DNA of 64,000 nt from Ilyonectria destructans (Eukaryota; Ascomycota; Sordariomycetes; Hypocreales; Nectriaceae). Both the position numbers and the translations under genes were made by a program. The stretch lies in contig JAHEWK010000043.1 of the NCBI GenBank assembly GCA_020740775.1, forward strand, positions 144,003-208,002, in the 5' to 3' direction. The notes under the pieces are model-generated. The model worked only from the letters and a program-made list of their open reading frames with translations, had not been told where the DNA came from and made no database searches. The first letter of the stretch is position 1; every line of letters begins with the position of its first letter. Shown here in pieces: positions 43,418-54,448 of the stretch.

Positions 43418-45199
43418 ATGCTAGAAGAGGCTATATCTGGGGGAAATAAGAGCAGATTCAAAGGTCTATCCACTCTAGACCTTATGAATGCTTTTAACAA
43501 CCTTAATAGGGCTAGTATAGCAGCCGCTACTGCTAGCTACGCCCCAACCTTCTACAGGGCTGCTAGATGGGCCTATAACAGCCCATCTATTCTAGTCACC
43601 TCTAAAGGCTACACTCTAGCCTCCGCACAAGGGGTCAGACAAGGAGACCCCCTAGGACCCTTCCTCTTTTCCCTAGGGATCCGACCTACTCTAGAAGCTC
43701 TCATCCAAAGGCTCCCACATGCAATCATTATAGCCTATCTGGATGATATCTTCATTCTCAGCAAAAAGTCCCCTAGCAGCTCCAGCAGCCTAGCAGCAGC
43801 TAGAGAGACCTTTCAAGACTCCCCTCTTACCCTAAATGCTAGGAAGAGTAAGGAAGCCAGTCTGGATGACCTCAGACAGTCAGGCCTAGCTACTCTAGGG
43901 ACCCTAATAGGGCCTAGAGAAGCTAGAAAGGAGTTTCTAGCTAGGAAAATCAACCTGCTGGAGGAAACCCTCAAGGAACTGCAGAAGCTTCCCAAGCAAC
44001 AAGCTCTGCTCTTGCTAAGAGGCAGCATCCATCTCCTGCTACGACACCTTCTCAGACAGCTAGACCCAGAGGGCTTAGCTGAGCTGTGGGGAAGAGCAGA
44101 TAGAGCTATCCGCCTAGCTCTCCAACACCTAGCTACCAGACGCCAGGGAGACTCTCTCCCTAACCTAGACCCCAATCTTATAGCTATTCCAGCTAGAGAA
44201 GGGGGACTAGGAATCCCTATCCACCAGGATATAGCAGAGGAAATCTTTCTAGCAGCTAAAGCAGCTGCTAAGGAACAAATCCAAAAGATCAATCCTGCTT
44301 TTTCCTACACCCCAGCTGCTATATCCGCTGCAATTATAGCTCCAGCTGCCCCTGCTACAGCTCAAGAAGTCCTAGCGAGTAATACAGCAAAGAGACTTCA
44401 AGAGCTAAGCAACCTGGCCCCTAGCTTCCAGAGAACCCTTCAGGAAAACAGAAGCTATCTAGGGCGGAAATGGCTACAGATCCTGCCAACCAAGAAACCC
44501 CACACCTTGCCGGATCCTATAGCTGTTGAAGCTCTCAGAAATAGACTGCTGCTTCCAACCAGGCCCCCTAATAGCTCTTGCAATCACTGCGGAAGCCCTA
44601 CAGATATCAACCATGAAGATACCTGTAAAGGAGCGGCCAGAAGATGGATTCAACGCCATGAACAGATCAAATATGCCTTTAAAAATGCCCTCTCTTGCAT
44701 TTCTGATCTGGAATTGGAGCTGGAACCAGCTATTGACCCCCTAGCTAGCCTCAGAGCTGATTTTTCTATCCTTCTGGGTGGCTGCCGTACCTACTACGAT
44801 ATCCAAGTAGTAGCTATAAATGCAGAATCAGCTAAGGAGACAGCTCAGGAGACTCTAGCTAGAGCAGCAGCGGCAAAGCGGCTAAAATATGCCTCTTTAG
44901 GCCCCTATTTTCAGCCCTTGATTTTTTCAGCAGGTGGTTTGCTTGAAAAGGACTCAGCACAGGCCTATAAGGCTCTCCAGCACCTAATAGGCCCTGTTGG
45001 AGCCTTCCAGCTAGATACTACTATAGGCTTGACCCTTAGTAGGACTAGAGCTCAATCTGCAGCCTCTATTGCAGTCAGACCAGCTAGAGGGCTAGAGACC
45101 AGCCAGTTCAGACAGAGATATCAGCAGAGGCCTACTTTTACTAGTAACCTTTCTCCTATTCAGTCTCAGGAGGCTTCTAGCTCTATAGCTACTAACTAG
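43418..45199 (+). CDS. LINE RT-endonuclease polyprotein (5'-truncated, 593 codons open)
   Basis: RT motif A (TLDLMNAFNNLNR), motif B (GVRQGDPLGPFLF) and motif C (AYLDDIFI, with YLDD instead of the usual YADD) are followed by a long helical thumb. A CCHC motif (CNHCGSPTDINHEDTC) is next. The region RRWIQRHEQIKYAF...ELEP...LRADFSI...YYDIQVV matches the R-H-D/E, EP, PD and D-x-x-V spacing of restriction-like endonucleases in R2/CRE-type LINEs. Fingers motifs upstream of A are missing. Codon use is rich in CTA, AGC and GCT, and CG is scarce compared with neighbouring genes, suggesting foreign origin or methylation-driven loss. The frame is nevertheless free of stops. RLE assignment is by motif order only. 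Confidence 0.75.
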   Translation: MLEEAISGGNKSRFKGLSTLDLMNAFNNLNRASIAAATASYAPTFYRAARWAYNSPSILVTSKGYTLASAQGVRQGDPLGPFLFSLGIRPTLEALIQRLPHAIIIAYLDDIFILSKKSPSSSSSLAAARETFQDSPLTLNARKSKEASLDDLRQSGLATLGTLIGPREARKEFLARKINLLEETLKELQKLPKQQALLLLRGSIHLLLRHLLRQLDPEGLAELWGRADRAIRLALQHLATRRQGDSLPNLDPNLIAIPAREGGLGIPIHQDIAEEIFLAAKAAAKEQIQKINPAFSYTPAAISAAIIAPAAPATAQEVLASNTAKRLQELSNLAPSFQRTLQENRSYLGRKWLQILPTKKPHTLPDPIAVEALRNRLLLPTRPPNSSCNHCGSPTDINHEDTCKGAARRWIQRHEQIKYAFKNALSCISDLELELEPAIDPLASLRADFSILLGGCRTYYDIQVVAINAESAKETAQETLARAAAAKRLKYASLGPYFQPLIFSAGGLLEKDSAQAYKALQHLIGPVGAFQLDTTIGLTLSRTRAQSAASIAVRPARGLETSQFRQRYQQRPTFTSNLSPIQSQEASSSIATN

Positions 45200-45540
45200 A
45201 CTTCCTAAGTCTCTTCCTCTTTCTATTTATTCTTTCTTTAACTATTAAGTATCTTTCCTTTTAGTCTCTTCTACTAACTTCCCCTACTTTTCTTTCTCTT
45301 TCTTTTTCCTCTCTATTTTCTTACCTCTTTTCTCTCTTTACTACTATTTCCTAGGCTTTTTCTCCTTATTGGATTTTACTCTTTTTTCTTATTACTCTTT
45401 CTGTTTATTTCCTAATCTATTCCTTCTACCTCTCTATTTTCTTATCTCCTTACTGTCTTAATTATTAGAGAAGGAATATAGCTATTTAGTTTAGAAAAAG
45501 CAACTTAGCACCTTAGCTAGAGGATAGTTAAATATACCTA

Positions 45541-45560
45541 CCCCTTACCCTAACCCTAAC
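45541..45560 (-). repeat. Interstitial telomere-like repeat at a gene breakpoint
   Basis: Read on the minus strand this is GTTAGGGTTAGGGTAAGGGG, two perfect TTAGGG units plus degenerate ones. It follows directly on the coding sequence of the truncated activator gene (GAGGATGCTAGC). The G-rich strand runs 5' to 3' away from the gene, the orientation of de novo telomere addition to a broken end. Confidence 0.75.
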
Positions 45561-47526
45561 GCTAGCATCCTCTATAGCAAGACTTAGGAGCCCTGAGGCG
45601 GAAACAAAGTAGGGTATAAAGACAGATACGCGTTGAAGGGTGAAGAGGTCACCGTAGGATTGGGTTAGCGCGAGAATAGACTGCGAGGCCTGGAGACAGA
45701 TCTCCCGGGGCCGGATGTCGGGGTCTTCGATCACGACGTTCACAAATGGCCGGAAGAGGCAGAGGAGGCAGAATTGGTAGTACATGCTAGTCCCGCGGTT
45801 AGATATGGCCTATCCTAGCCTATACATTACAGGATAGAGGATACTTACTGGATGAATAGTATAAACGGTGTATCGCTTCTATACGTATTGAGAAGACTAA
45901 AGAAGCTCTCGTACCAGTCGAGGCACTTAGTATATACCTCTACGACTTCGCTAGTGTCGATTTGAGCAGCTGAAAGCTCAGTGGATGCAAGCAGCTTGTA
46001 CACCCACTCGGTGAGTTGGAATATCCTTGCCGGGATGGTTTGTAGACTGCTGAGCTGCGAACTATGGGCATCTGAAGCAACATCTATATACCCTAGTGTT
46101 AGTCAACGGGCTGCAGTGAAGTTATCTTGCAAGCACTCACTTGGCGTGTTTCCATGGCTGCGTTCGCCAGCAGTAGACTCGCGACTGCAGAATGGTTGGT
46201 CTAGAAAGACGGTGTCGTCCTGAGCTACAATGCCATATAAGCAAGCAGGCCGGCCCGTTGTCAATCGGAGTATGCTGCATCCCGTGTTAGTTAGCCTGGT
46301 AGCCTCAATATGCAATACATGGTATCAATAGGTGCTCGCACCGAATTACGGAGATTGCGCCGCAGTAGGTAGTCGCTCGTACCCTAGCATACTGCTCCTC
46401 GTGCTTGCCCGTTAATGGCTCCCGAAGGCAAAGATCTGTAATAGCAGCAGCAAAGGCACTGGACAGTTCTCGTGCATCTGCCTCCCGGCCGCAGCTGACT
46501 TGGTATAGGGCAAGGATCCCAAGAGCTTGGATATCGGGAAGGCTACTAGACCGCTCGCTACTGTAGAGGATTGCTTTGGCCTCGTCAAAGAATGCTTTGC
46601 CCCCGGACCACCCTGACAGGGCATCAATTTCTATATCGTCCTGGTTTTCGTTGACTCTTCGCGTCGCCAGGGCAAGAAGCGCATTGACAAGTGCCGACGA
46701 GCAGTATCGGCTTAAACCACTATGGTAGTCCTGTAGAAATGGGTCTTTGCATAGTAGACAGAAGGGGAGGTAGTCCCACGTGAGGAGGGAGTCGAATAAC
46801 TGCCGGATATATGCCACTGTCCAGCCTGTTCTCGTCCATATGTCGGTTCGCAGTGGAGAGGCGTCGCCGGACGACGGAAGGGGATTTAAGGAAAGGGGAG
46901 TCGGCAGGACTGGCGTTGATATCGTCTCGGGTGCCTCGACAAACACGTTACCCTCGCTGAAACGAGGACGGCGAACCATTGACAAAAGGAGCTTTTCCTG
47001 GCAATGCGGGCAGACGGATACTTCGGGGTTCAAACTGGCGGATCCGACTTGAGATAGGCTTCTTGGAATAACCTCTCGACTCGGGTTGCCTCTGGTTTTG
47101 TCTGCGAGCTCCTGGAGGATGTCCTGACGCGATACCTGGTTATCTATTAACCCCCGGGCAACGGTGTTGTACGTATCGATGTCGTCTAGGGACGAGAGGG
47201 CATTAAGCAATGCTTCGCTTTCTTTATTCGTCTTCTTGAGTCGCTCGATTTCGGCTCGTAAGTCGTCTTTTGATTCGCGTCGGGTGTCGCCGTAAACGCA
47301 TTCCTGGTTGGACTCTTGGCATCTCTCACAAGGGTCCTCGCCGTCGCACTAGAGCAGCAGTCGAAATCAGCCTAACTTGAAGAGGCGGTGAATGGGTTTG
47401 CAAAGAAGGATAGGCCGTGTGTGTATATGCGTGTATATGCGTGTTGACGTGTCGATGCGATCTCACCTTTGCTCGTCTTTTGCGACAGCGTTGGCAGGCT
47501 ATTCGCACCTGGTCTCGGAGGGGCAT
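45561..47526 (-). pseudogene. Zn2Cys6 / fungal transcription factor gene, C terminus cut off at telomere-like repeat
   Basis: Exons on the minus strand are 47526-47467, 47348-46342, 46274-46141, 46092-45849 and 45786-45561. They are joined by introns of 118, 67, 48 and 62 bp with GT-AG ends, and the joins keep frame for about 557 residues. The Zn2Cys6 cluster (ACQRCRKRRAK + CDGEDPCERC...C) spans intron 1. A coiled-coil-like linker follows (DLRAEIERLKKTNKESEALL). The fungal regulatory domain includes TDIWTRTGWTVAYIRQLFDSLL and YYQFCLLCLFRPFV. The protein is broken at SLAIEDA, inside the C-terminal region, exactly where TTAGGG repeats begin. A truncated product ending RVRVRGRYI would be possible. 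The family resembles NirA/xylanolytic-type activators; the target genes are unknown. Confidence 0.85.
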
Positions 47527-47836
47527 GACTCTATCACACTCCGGGTAGACAGTAACAAAGATAAGGACGGTGTACGAGAAGTCGAGAATAATATAGCAAT
47601 TGGCCGGGTGCCTGGATCGAATTCCAGCACCACAGCTTCTTTTGCCGCCGAATGATCTCTCCGCGTCAAGTTCGACAAGGACTTTAAGCAAGGTACACAG
47701 CTTGCCTCCCACCCCGCATAGCGACAATTATGGTTCATAGCAACCCCCGTTGCTCAGCTCAGGGAGGCTATTCCATATCGGGAGCCAGTCACGTGAAGCC
47801 TTCGACGAAATGCACCCGATCCTCGTCGTCGAACAG

Positions 47837-48343
47837 TCATAGCCGGCTCTGAACCAAGACAAGTTCCCCGCAGCACGTGTGTGTCATAGCCTTAGCTAAA
47901 AAGCTAACTTCGCGGCAGGGCGGAGCGGGATGTCTCGCAGCTCTCTGGAGGTATTCTTTGCGCGGGAGGTAGATAGCGGGATAGAAAACGGTCTCGAGAG
48001 CGAACCACGCCTGTAGTCGGGATGGTTGGGACGGAAGACAGCCCAGTGGGCTGACTAGCGAATAGACGACTCTGAGGGGTGCAACCAGGTGCGGGAATTC
48101 GTACTGCAGGGGGCGGCCAAGGGTGAGCTGTCGACCAACAACCTCACCAACTGCCTGGCTGGAGAGCAGTTGGGAATCCATGAGAGCGCACAGAATGAGT
48201 TGTATGGTGAATTGGGCGGGGTTGATTTCGCCGGGGCTCCGAGTCACTCCAGGTACCTCAGCCTTGGCAGGGGTCATGTGGGGTGCGGTATGGAGGTGGA
48301 GGCTTACGACAGTCAAAGGGATAGATCCTAAGTTGACCAGCAA
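47837..48343 (-). pseudogene. Fragment of a fungal alpha/beta-hydrolase-like membrane-anchored protein
   Basis: The minus-strand frame has hydrophobic N-terminal segments and the motif LQAWFALETVFYPAIYLPRKEYLQRAARHPAPP. This resembles the N-terminal anchor region of fungal alpha/beta-hydrolase proteins of unknown substrate. The frame diverges after this (MTHTCCGELVLVQSRL) and no GxSxG nucleophile region is present downstream, so only the N-terminal part remains. The start codon is uncertain. Confidence 0.45.
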
Positions 48344-48879
48344 TATTCCGGATTAACTGTTTTGTCGATAAGAATGTTACCGGGGTTTAAAATTGAGAAT
48401 CAAAGCTTGAGTTCATCGCCACAACTCCCCAGCCGCCATGGAGAAATATCTTATTTATGATAGAGCCCTGACTCCGACCGACCATATTGTTCTGAGGAAT
48501 CATGCTATCGCATTGACGGCTACGGCAAAAGTGGAATGAACACTCCGCTAATGCGTAGTGTAACTGAGGCCTATATTATATGTGACACATGCAAACAGTA
48601 TCCGGGCTTTCGAGAAGAAGCATTCTGCATACTTTGCTCCTACAGTCAGCAAGTATGTGCATCAGCCATACATACACTGGGCCCTAAAGGTCGTCCGCCA
48701 AGAAACAGATGTCTCTATGCTCACACACCTAATCATATATTCGATAACCCGCGATGATGTTTTCCATTTTCTCCGCTATGTTAGCCGTTTCTTCTTTCTA
48801 TTTGGCTTGGTCTCCCTCTGTAGGCAGCTTCGGAGTTAACGTTGAAAAGATTTGCCTCTGGCGTCAAGAGAATGTGTAT
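48344..48879. other. Intergenic with a diverged dispersed repeat
   Basis: Positions 48507-48610 resemble 35907-36010. In one frame the segment reads YRIDGYGKSGMNTPLMRSVTEAYIICDTC, possibly a transposon relic. No gene is supported. Confidence 0.4.
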
Positions 48880-50332
48880 GAACCTCGAGTCCGGCCAGGT
48901 CGGTATTGTGCTTTTCGTTTCCGACCCTTTTGTCAAGCAAGGTGAGACTGTTAATCGTATCGGAGAACTTGTGAGTGATCGGACCTCTTAAGATTGTGAT
49001 TAGGTACTAACTTTTGCTAGGTGGATGTCCCTGTGGGCCCCGAGTTGCTTGGTCGTGTAATTGATGCTCTCGGGAACCCCATTGATGGAAAGGGTCCCAT
49101 CTACGCCAAGGAAAAGCGCCGAGCCCAACTGAAGGCGCCTGGTATCCTAACCCGCTGTTCCGTAAACCAGCCGGTCCTGACCGGTCTCAAGTCCATTGAT
49201 ACCCTAGTTCCCATCGGACGTGGTCAACGTGAGGTGATGATCGGCGATCGTCAAACCGGAAAGACCGCCATCGCCGGTGGCACCATCCTTAACCAGAAAC
49301 GGTCGAACAGCGGCTCTGATGAGACTAAGATGCTGTACTGCATCTACGTCGCCATTGGGCAGAAGCGATCTACAGTTGTGCAGCTTATTAAGAGGCTGGA
49401 GGAGAATAACGCCATGAAGTACACTGTGGTGGTGGCCGCGACTGCCTCCGAGGCTGCGCCTCTCCAATACCTAGGCCCCTTCACCGCCAACCTCTATCGG
49501 AGAGTGGTTCCGTAATAATGCCAAACACTCTCTAGTTATCTATGATGATCTCTCCAAGCAGGCCTCCGCCTATCGTCAGATGTCCCTTCTTCTCCGTCGT
49601 CCCCTCGGACGTGAAGCTTACCCTGGTGACATCTTCTATCTGCACGCTCGAGAAGTCGAGCGTGCAGCCAAGATGAATGAAAAGCATGGCGGTGGCTCAA
49701 TAACTGCCCTGCCCATCGTTGAAACTCAAGGTGGAGATATGTCTGCCTACATTCCTACTAATGCTATTTCTATTACTGACGGCCTAATCTTTTTGGAGGC
49801 CGAAATGTTCTATAATGGCATCCGACCTGCCGTTAACGTCGCTCTGTCCGTATCGCGTGTCGGTTCTGCTGCACAGCTCAAGGTCATGAAACAAGTAGCA
49901 GGGTCCTTGAAGTTCCTCTTGGCCCGGTATCGTGAAGTGGATTCCTTTATCCGGTTTGATTCCGACTTAGATGCTGCCATGGATCAAACTCTCTGCAAAG
50001 GTGAACGTTTGAGCAATCAAAATCTGCTCTTCGTAAACCTATGAAGCTGATCCTAGTATCAACAGTTGACTGAACTCCTAAAGAAGAAGCAGTACTCTCC
50101 TATGGCCGTCAACGAGATAGTTCCTCTTATTTTCGCTGGGGTTAACGGTTACATCGATAACGCCCCCGTCTACAGAATCCTACGATGGGAAGCTGAGTTT
50201 ATGGCGCACCTTAAGATTAACGGGTCGGAGCTGATGGCTGCTCTGGATACGGTAGGAACGATCAGTAAGGACCTTGAGGCCAAATTGCGGGTTGTCATCG
50301 TAATTTCGCCCAGAGCTTCCTAAGTTAAATGA
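48880..50332 (+). pseudogene. Mitochondrial ATP synthase subunit alpha (ATP1) pseudogene
   Basis: Recognisable blocks are [44 protein letters not shown], the Walker [81 protein letters not shown] and GVNGYIDNAPVYRILRWEAEF. An intron is preserved at 48971-49020 (ACTAAC branch), so this is a genomic duplicate, not a retrocopy. The mitochondrial presequence and N-terminal barrel are missing or scrambled. A frameshift near 49485-49490 breaks FTxxSIGEWFR, and another near the end breaks the usual C terminus (xFAQSFLS in another frame). The copy cannot give a full alpha subunit. Confidence 0.9.
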
Positions 50333-50511
50333 AATAATTTTGATGACGGTCTTCTAGCTAGAGTGGTTGTTCTAAGTAGTCTGGACTCCGCGGAATAGTA
50401 GGGCGACTGGCACAGATGAGTTAACTCCAGGGTGCATTGTGTTTATCGTACAATGTGGCTAAGTCTACAGAAAGAAATATGAGAAGTATTGCCCCTTGTG
50501 AATCTGCTACA

Positions 50512-53307
50512 TCATCCCAAGTAGTCTTTCAACTCTTCCGACTCCTCTAACAAAGTGTTGAACGAGAATGGTGCAAACGGCCAACCCGCAAACTCTGCGA
50601 ACTTGGAGAAGGACTCAACCCACGCCAATCTGAGCGAGTGCAACATGGCACTGGTACCCTCCATGCACACCAAAATGGCAATCGCTATAAAATTTGTCAG
50701 TGGCCATCTTGTAGCAGTGAAATTGAAGGCAGAGCTTACTGAGGAAGAACCACATATAGAAACAGACGACAATCATAATGACGCCGACAACGCCCCCCGT
50801 CTCTAGAGCACGGCCTAGAGTCATGTTCCAAAGCACCACACTCAGTTGCTGATGGGCCAGCGACAAGGCCCAGAGACGTAAGTACGAAGCAGTGTGGGAA
50901 ACGCAGTTCAAGCAAAACTCTGTAGGCACGGGTTAGGATCCAATGTCCCCTGGATTGCAGACAAAGCGGCCTACCAATAGTGTGGATGACTTGGTGAATC
51001 ATCACCTCGCCAAACTCGAACTCCTCGTGGTCTTCGTCAATGCTCTGGGTAATCATTGCAACACCATCGCCATCATCGCCAAAGCTGTCGCCGTGTCCAT
51101 TGACCAAAGCCTCGTTCTCATCGTCACCGCCCAGGGCGCTAACACGGGAGGTTTCGCCGATGACGCGATAACCCTTAGCGCGGGCACGGTTGTGTTCCCA
51201 ACGGAGAAAGAAGGGCTTGAGGAAGAGCAGGATCGGGACCTGGATAAAAGCCATCAAAAGCAGAATGACCTGAACATACTCTTGCCCAGCGTACAAGCGC
51301 TCGTCAAGAGTTCCAGGCTGCAGGAACATGTAGATCAACATATTCAGAAGGCCAGGAGGCTGCGCACCAGTATAAAACCAGTCCACAGACCACTTATAGA
51401 TGATGCAAAGGACGAGGTAACCGAAGATAGCCTGGAAAAAGATCATTCTAGGAAGGAAATTACCCCAGATATCAATGGGCTTCTTGAAATGTCTCGCGTT
51501 AATGTAGGAGAAGCAAAGCGAGTAGGTCATGTGAGCCCAGCCGAGGATGATACTCATCTTCATCTTGTAGCTGTTGCTGAAGAGAAGATTGTTCTCTGTT
51601 CCATGCCATGCCCAATCTAGACCGAATGGGTAGCGGTAGCCGTGGTCGTTTAACGTAGCAGAAACAGACTGATTTTCTTGCCAGCCTTCCGGCTTCTTGA
51701 ACGTCCAAGCGCTGTCAAACAGGGTCATAGACTTGGAGAAGGCGTCATTGTAGATAAGGCTAGTGAATAAAGAGAAGACTGCCATGATCAGCGCAATATA
51801 TCGGCCGTAGAAGATTATGGCGAACAGTTCGAATGTAACGTTCTTCAGAGGCTTCTCCCAATAGATCATGGCCAACGCAGCAGAGAGCATTATAACAGCG
51901 TGTCCAAAGTCGCCAAACATCACAGCAAAGAGGAAAGGGAAAGTAATGATGACAAGCATGGCCGGGTTAACCTCCTGGTAGGTAGCTGTACCATACGCAT
52001 TGACAATGGTCTGGAAGCCTTCGGTAAACTTATTGGTCTTTATATAAGTGGGTGGCTTCTTGTTGGTTTGAACCTCATTGATGATGGACGGAACGGAGGG
52101 GCCAGCTCGGTTGGTGACGTCCTGGAGAGTAGTCCTGATAAGAGGCAAATCATTAGTGGGACACCAACCCTCAGCGATGAGGGTCCGGTGGGCAGGATCG
52201 TAAGAGAACAGGTTGAGGGTGGTGTATACAGCCTTCTCCTTTGCAATGAGCACCATCCAGGCAGACAGAGACTGTGAAATTTGGTTGAGCTCTGCCTCAA
52301 GAGTAGTCTGGGTGTTGCGAAGGACGCTCTGGACGTCCTCGAGACGATTGTTCACCCCGTGAATCTGGTCACGTCGGATGTCGCTGTTCTCGTCGACATT
52401 GTACACCTCAGCTCCCATGGATTCAGCTATCTTCCGGATCTTGGCGACAATCTCTTTGCCATGAGCAAAGATGAGAAAGACATTCTTCTTAACAGCCTCG
52501 TTGTTCGTGGGGTCAGTCAACGGCTCCAGAATCTCCGACTGTTTCATGTACAGGTTGCCACGAAGAGTTCGCCAGAGGATACGCTCAAAGGTAGCAACAC
52601 GATCCCTGGAGATGACGCCAGCAACGAAGTCAATTCTCATGCCGGGAAATGATCTCTCGACGTCAGGCGCAGCGTTATGCTGCTCAACGTCGGAGAGCAA
52701 CGGCGCGTCGTCGTTGTGTGTAGAGGCTCGAATCTCCTCCACGTTGCCGGGAGCGCGATCAAAGAAGCCGCCAGCCTCCCTCAGCACCCAGCGCCATTCA
52801 ATGAGGTCGCTCTCACGCTTCTTGAGGGTCTCGTAGCTGTCGTTCAGTGCGGAGACGCGCTGCTCAAGCTTCTGGCTTCGCTCGGCGAGTTCATCAATTT
52901 CCGAGGCAGAGGGCGACGCGAGCCTCTCAACATCAAGATTAAGCTTTCGAAGTGTGATTCCGGCCTTTTCCATCTGCACATAGAAGTATCCTGCGTCCCA
53001 TTAGGCTGAGTGCATTCCGATGGGTTACAATGACGTACGCAGCCGTCTTTCGACATTGTGAAGGCGTCGGATCTCCTGAGTGAAAGTTCGCTGAAAGGCG
53101 CTGACATCCTCATTGAGCTGGATGAAATGACACATGAGTAGCCTGCATGGAGGAGATAGCTTGGGCATGGAGGCTTACGTCGCGGAACTGGCACAATCCA
53201 AGCTCGCCAAGGGCAGTGACGACCTCCCGATCGATTTCTTTGGAGACGTACAGCTGCACCATGCTCATGTCCGCCGAGCGGAATGGGGTATCCTGTCGTG
53301 GAGCCAT
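50512..53307 (-). CDS. vph1: V-type proton ATPase subunit a (Vph1/Stv1 type), 858 aa, five exons
   Basis: Exons on the minus strand are 53307-53179, 53117-53039, 52990-50975, 50919-50740 and 50684-50512. Introns are 61, 48, 55 and 55 bp, and the total of 2577 nt gives 858 residues. The first half is the cytosolic domain ([22 protein letters not shown], then coiled coil). The second half has multiple membrane helices ([44 protein letters not shown]) and the essential proton-path arginine R756 in [11 protein letters not shown]. The subunit couples the V1 motor to proton movement through Vo in vacuole or Golgi membranes. The C-terminal FAPFSF...LLEESEEL matches the family. AHQQLS replaces the common AHAQLS. 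The gene appears intact, and its length is normal for fungi. Confidence 0.95.
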
Positions 53308-53694
53308 GGTGATGCAGCTCGGGGCCACCAGGACCAAACTCGAGGTTGTGGTGTAGCTCGTCAACGAGCCAAGGGAAGCCTGTTGTCGTGACGTCTTGAT
53401 TGGTGTCAAAAGTCAGTCAAGGCAGGCCGGGCAGTTGCGTTTCCGGCACCGCAGTGCCGATAACATGCGCCAGGTATGGATTTTAGACTCCTTACATTGG
53501 ACGGCCACAATCCACTTTCATCGATCAGCAGCCAAATGCCGATCGAGCTAAGGGTGGCTGTAGACAGGGGTGCTCTGTCCAAGAAAGTGTGTCACTTCAA
53601 CCCTTCTCTTTACTGGCCCCAGCCCAGCTCCAGATTTTACTCACAGGTCCAGCAAGATGGAATCCCAGTATACAGCGGGGTTCCAAAAGTCTTG
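53308..53694. other. Upstream region of V-ATPase subunit a gene
   Basis: No gene is seen. Short frames in the region between the start codon at 53307 and the solo LTR have no domains. Confidence 0.4.
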
Positions 53695-53699
53695 CAACG

Positions 53700-54131
53700 T
53701 GTCACGACCCATGTCATGACCCAGGCAGGGCCGGGCGGTCAGGACTGGCAGAACCCGGACGTACAGGACCAATTGGGACGGATCACGACGGATCAATGTG
53801 GAGCCGCGGTGATCCACCCACGATCCGGTACGGGATCACGACGGATCACCCAACGGGCCTCGCGAGCCCAGGTGATCCACTTAGTATATAGGCGACTGAG
53901 AAGTGCACATCTAGTATGGGCAGCTACTCAGCTATCAATACAACTTGGTTACCTCATTCACCTTGACTCGCTACGCATCACGGTGCTTGACTATTACCAG
54001 ACGTAACATTTACCCAGTAAGTGACGCCCTAACCGATCTGCTAACATAAACCTACGGTTTATCCACCAGCAACTAATCTCTTGCCTACCCTAGACCACGT
54101 CTACGGCAGTCTAGAGAACACGACCGTTACA
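53700..54131. repeat. Solo LTR, family B (432 bp)
   Basis: It begins TGTCACGACC and ends CGTTACA. It is flanked by the perfect 5-bp duplication CAACG (53695-53699 and 54132-54136). An AGTATATAGGCGACTG box is a likely LTR TATA element. The start resembles the TGTCAGCGTGTCGCGAC sequence beside the chromovirus relic at 34.5 kb, so a Ty3/gypsy origin is likely. An internal repeat GGATCACGACGGATCA occurs twice near 53775 and 53835. Confidence 0.85.
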
Positions 54132-54220
54132 CAACGCCACGCGACTTTTTTGCGACCAGCGTCAAGGATCCGAACCGCGTTTTTTGCTCCTTCATCTTCA
54201 ACATTGCATAACTTTTTATT

Positions 54221-54448
54221 ATGACGTCCGATTTACGATATTTTAGGACCATAGTATCCGGAAATCGTCAAGGAAAACAACGAACTAGCCCCGAGCTTCG
54301 TGCGGCTATTATTGTTAGATTGGATCATGTACAAAGCATCCGATCGGGTGGTCACGTGGTGACCTCCAGGGTCGAGACCGCCTATTGGGGCAGATACCTC
54401 AGGACCCCACTTTTAGTCGACAGACATACACTCAAGCGATCACAATAG
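54221..54448 (+). pseudogene. Tc1/mariner-type transposase N-terminal fragment
   Basis: The frame starts MTSDLRYF and contains KQRTSPELRAAIIVRLDHVQS, the start of the helix-turn-helix domain of fungal Tc1/mariner transposases. Homology then stops and no DDE/D motifs follow. It is a short 5' remnant. Confidence 0.6.

Larger units (their letters stand above)
43418..45560 (+). mobile_element. 5'-truncated LINE with restriction-like endonuclease domain, ending in telomere-like repeats
   Basis: The element covers a truncated RT reading frame (43418-45199), a pyrimidine-rich AT-rich 3' untranslated region (45200-45540) and a terminus CCCCTTACCCTAACCCTAAC (45541-45560). The 5' end starts just before RT motif A, as expected of incomplete target-primed reverse transcription. 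The 3' end resembles the C-rich telomere strand, as for telomere-targeted LINEs such as MoTeR of Magnaporthe, which also carry a restriction-like endonuclease. Confidence 0.75.

Noticed and set aside
50943..51620. Plus-strand open frames opposite the V-ATPase subunit a gene
   Set aside because: They are shadows of a highly conserved coding exon on the minus strand.
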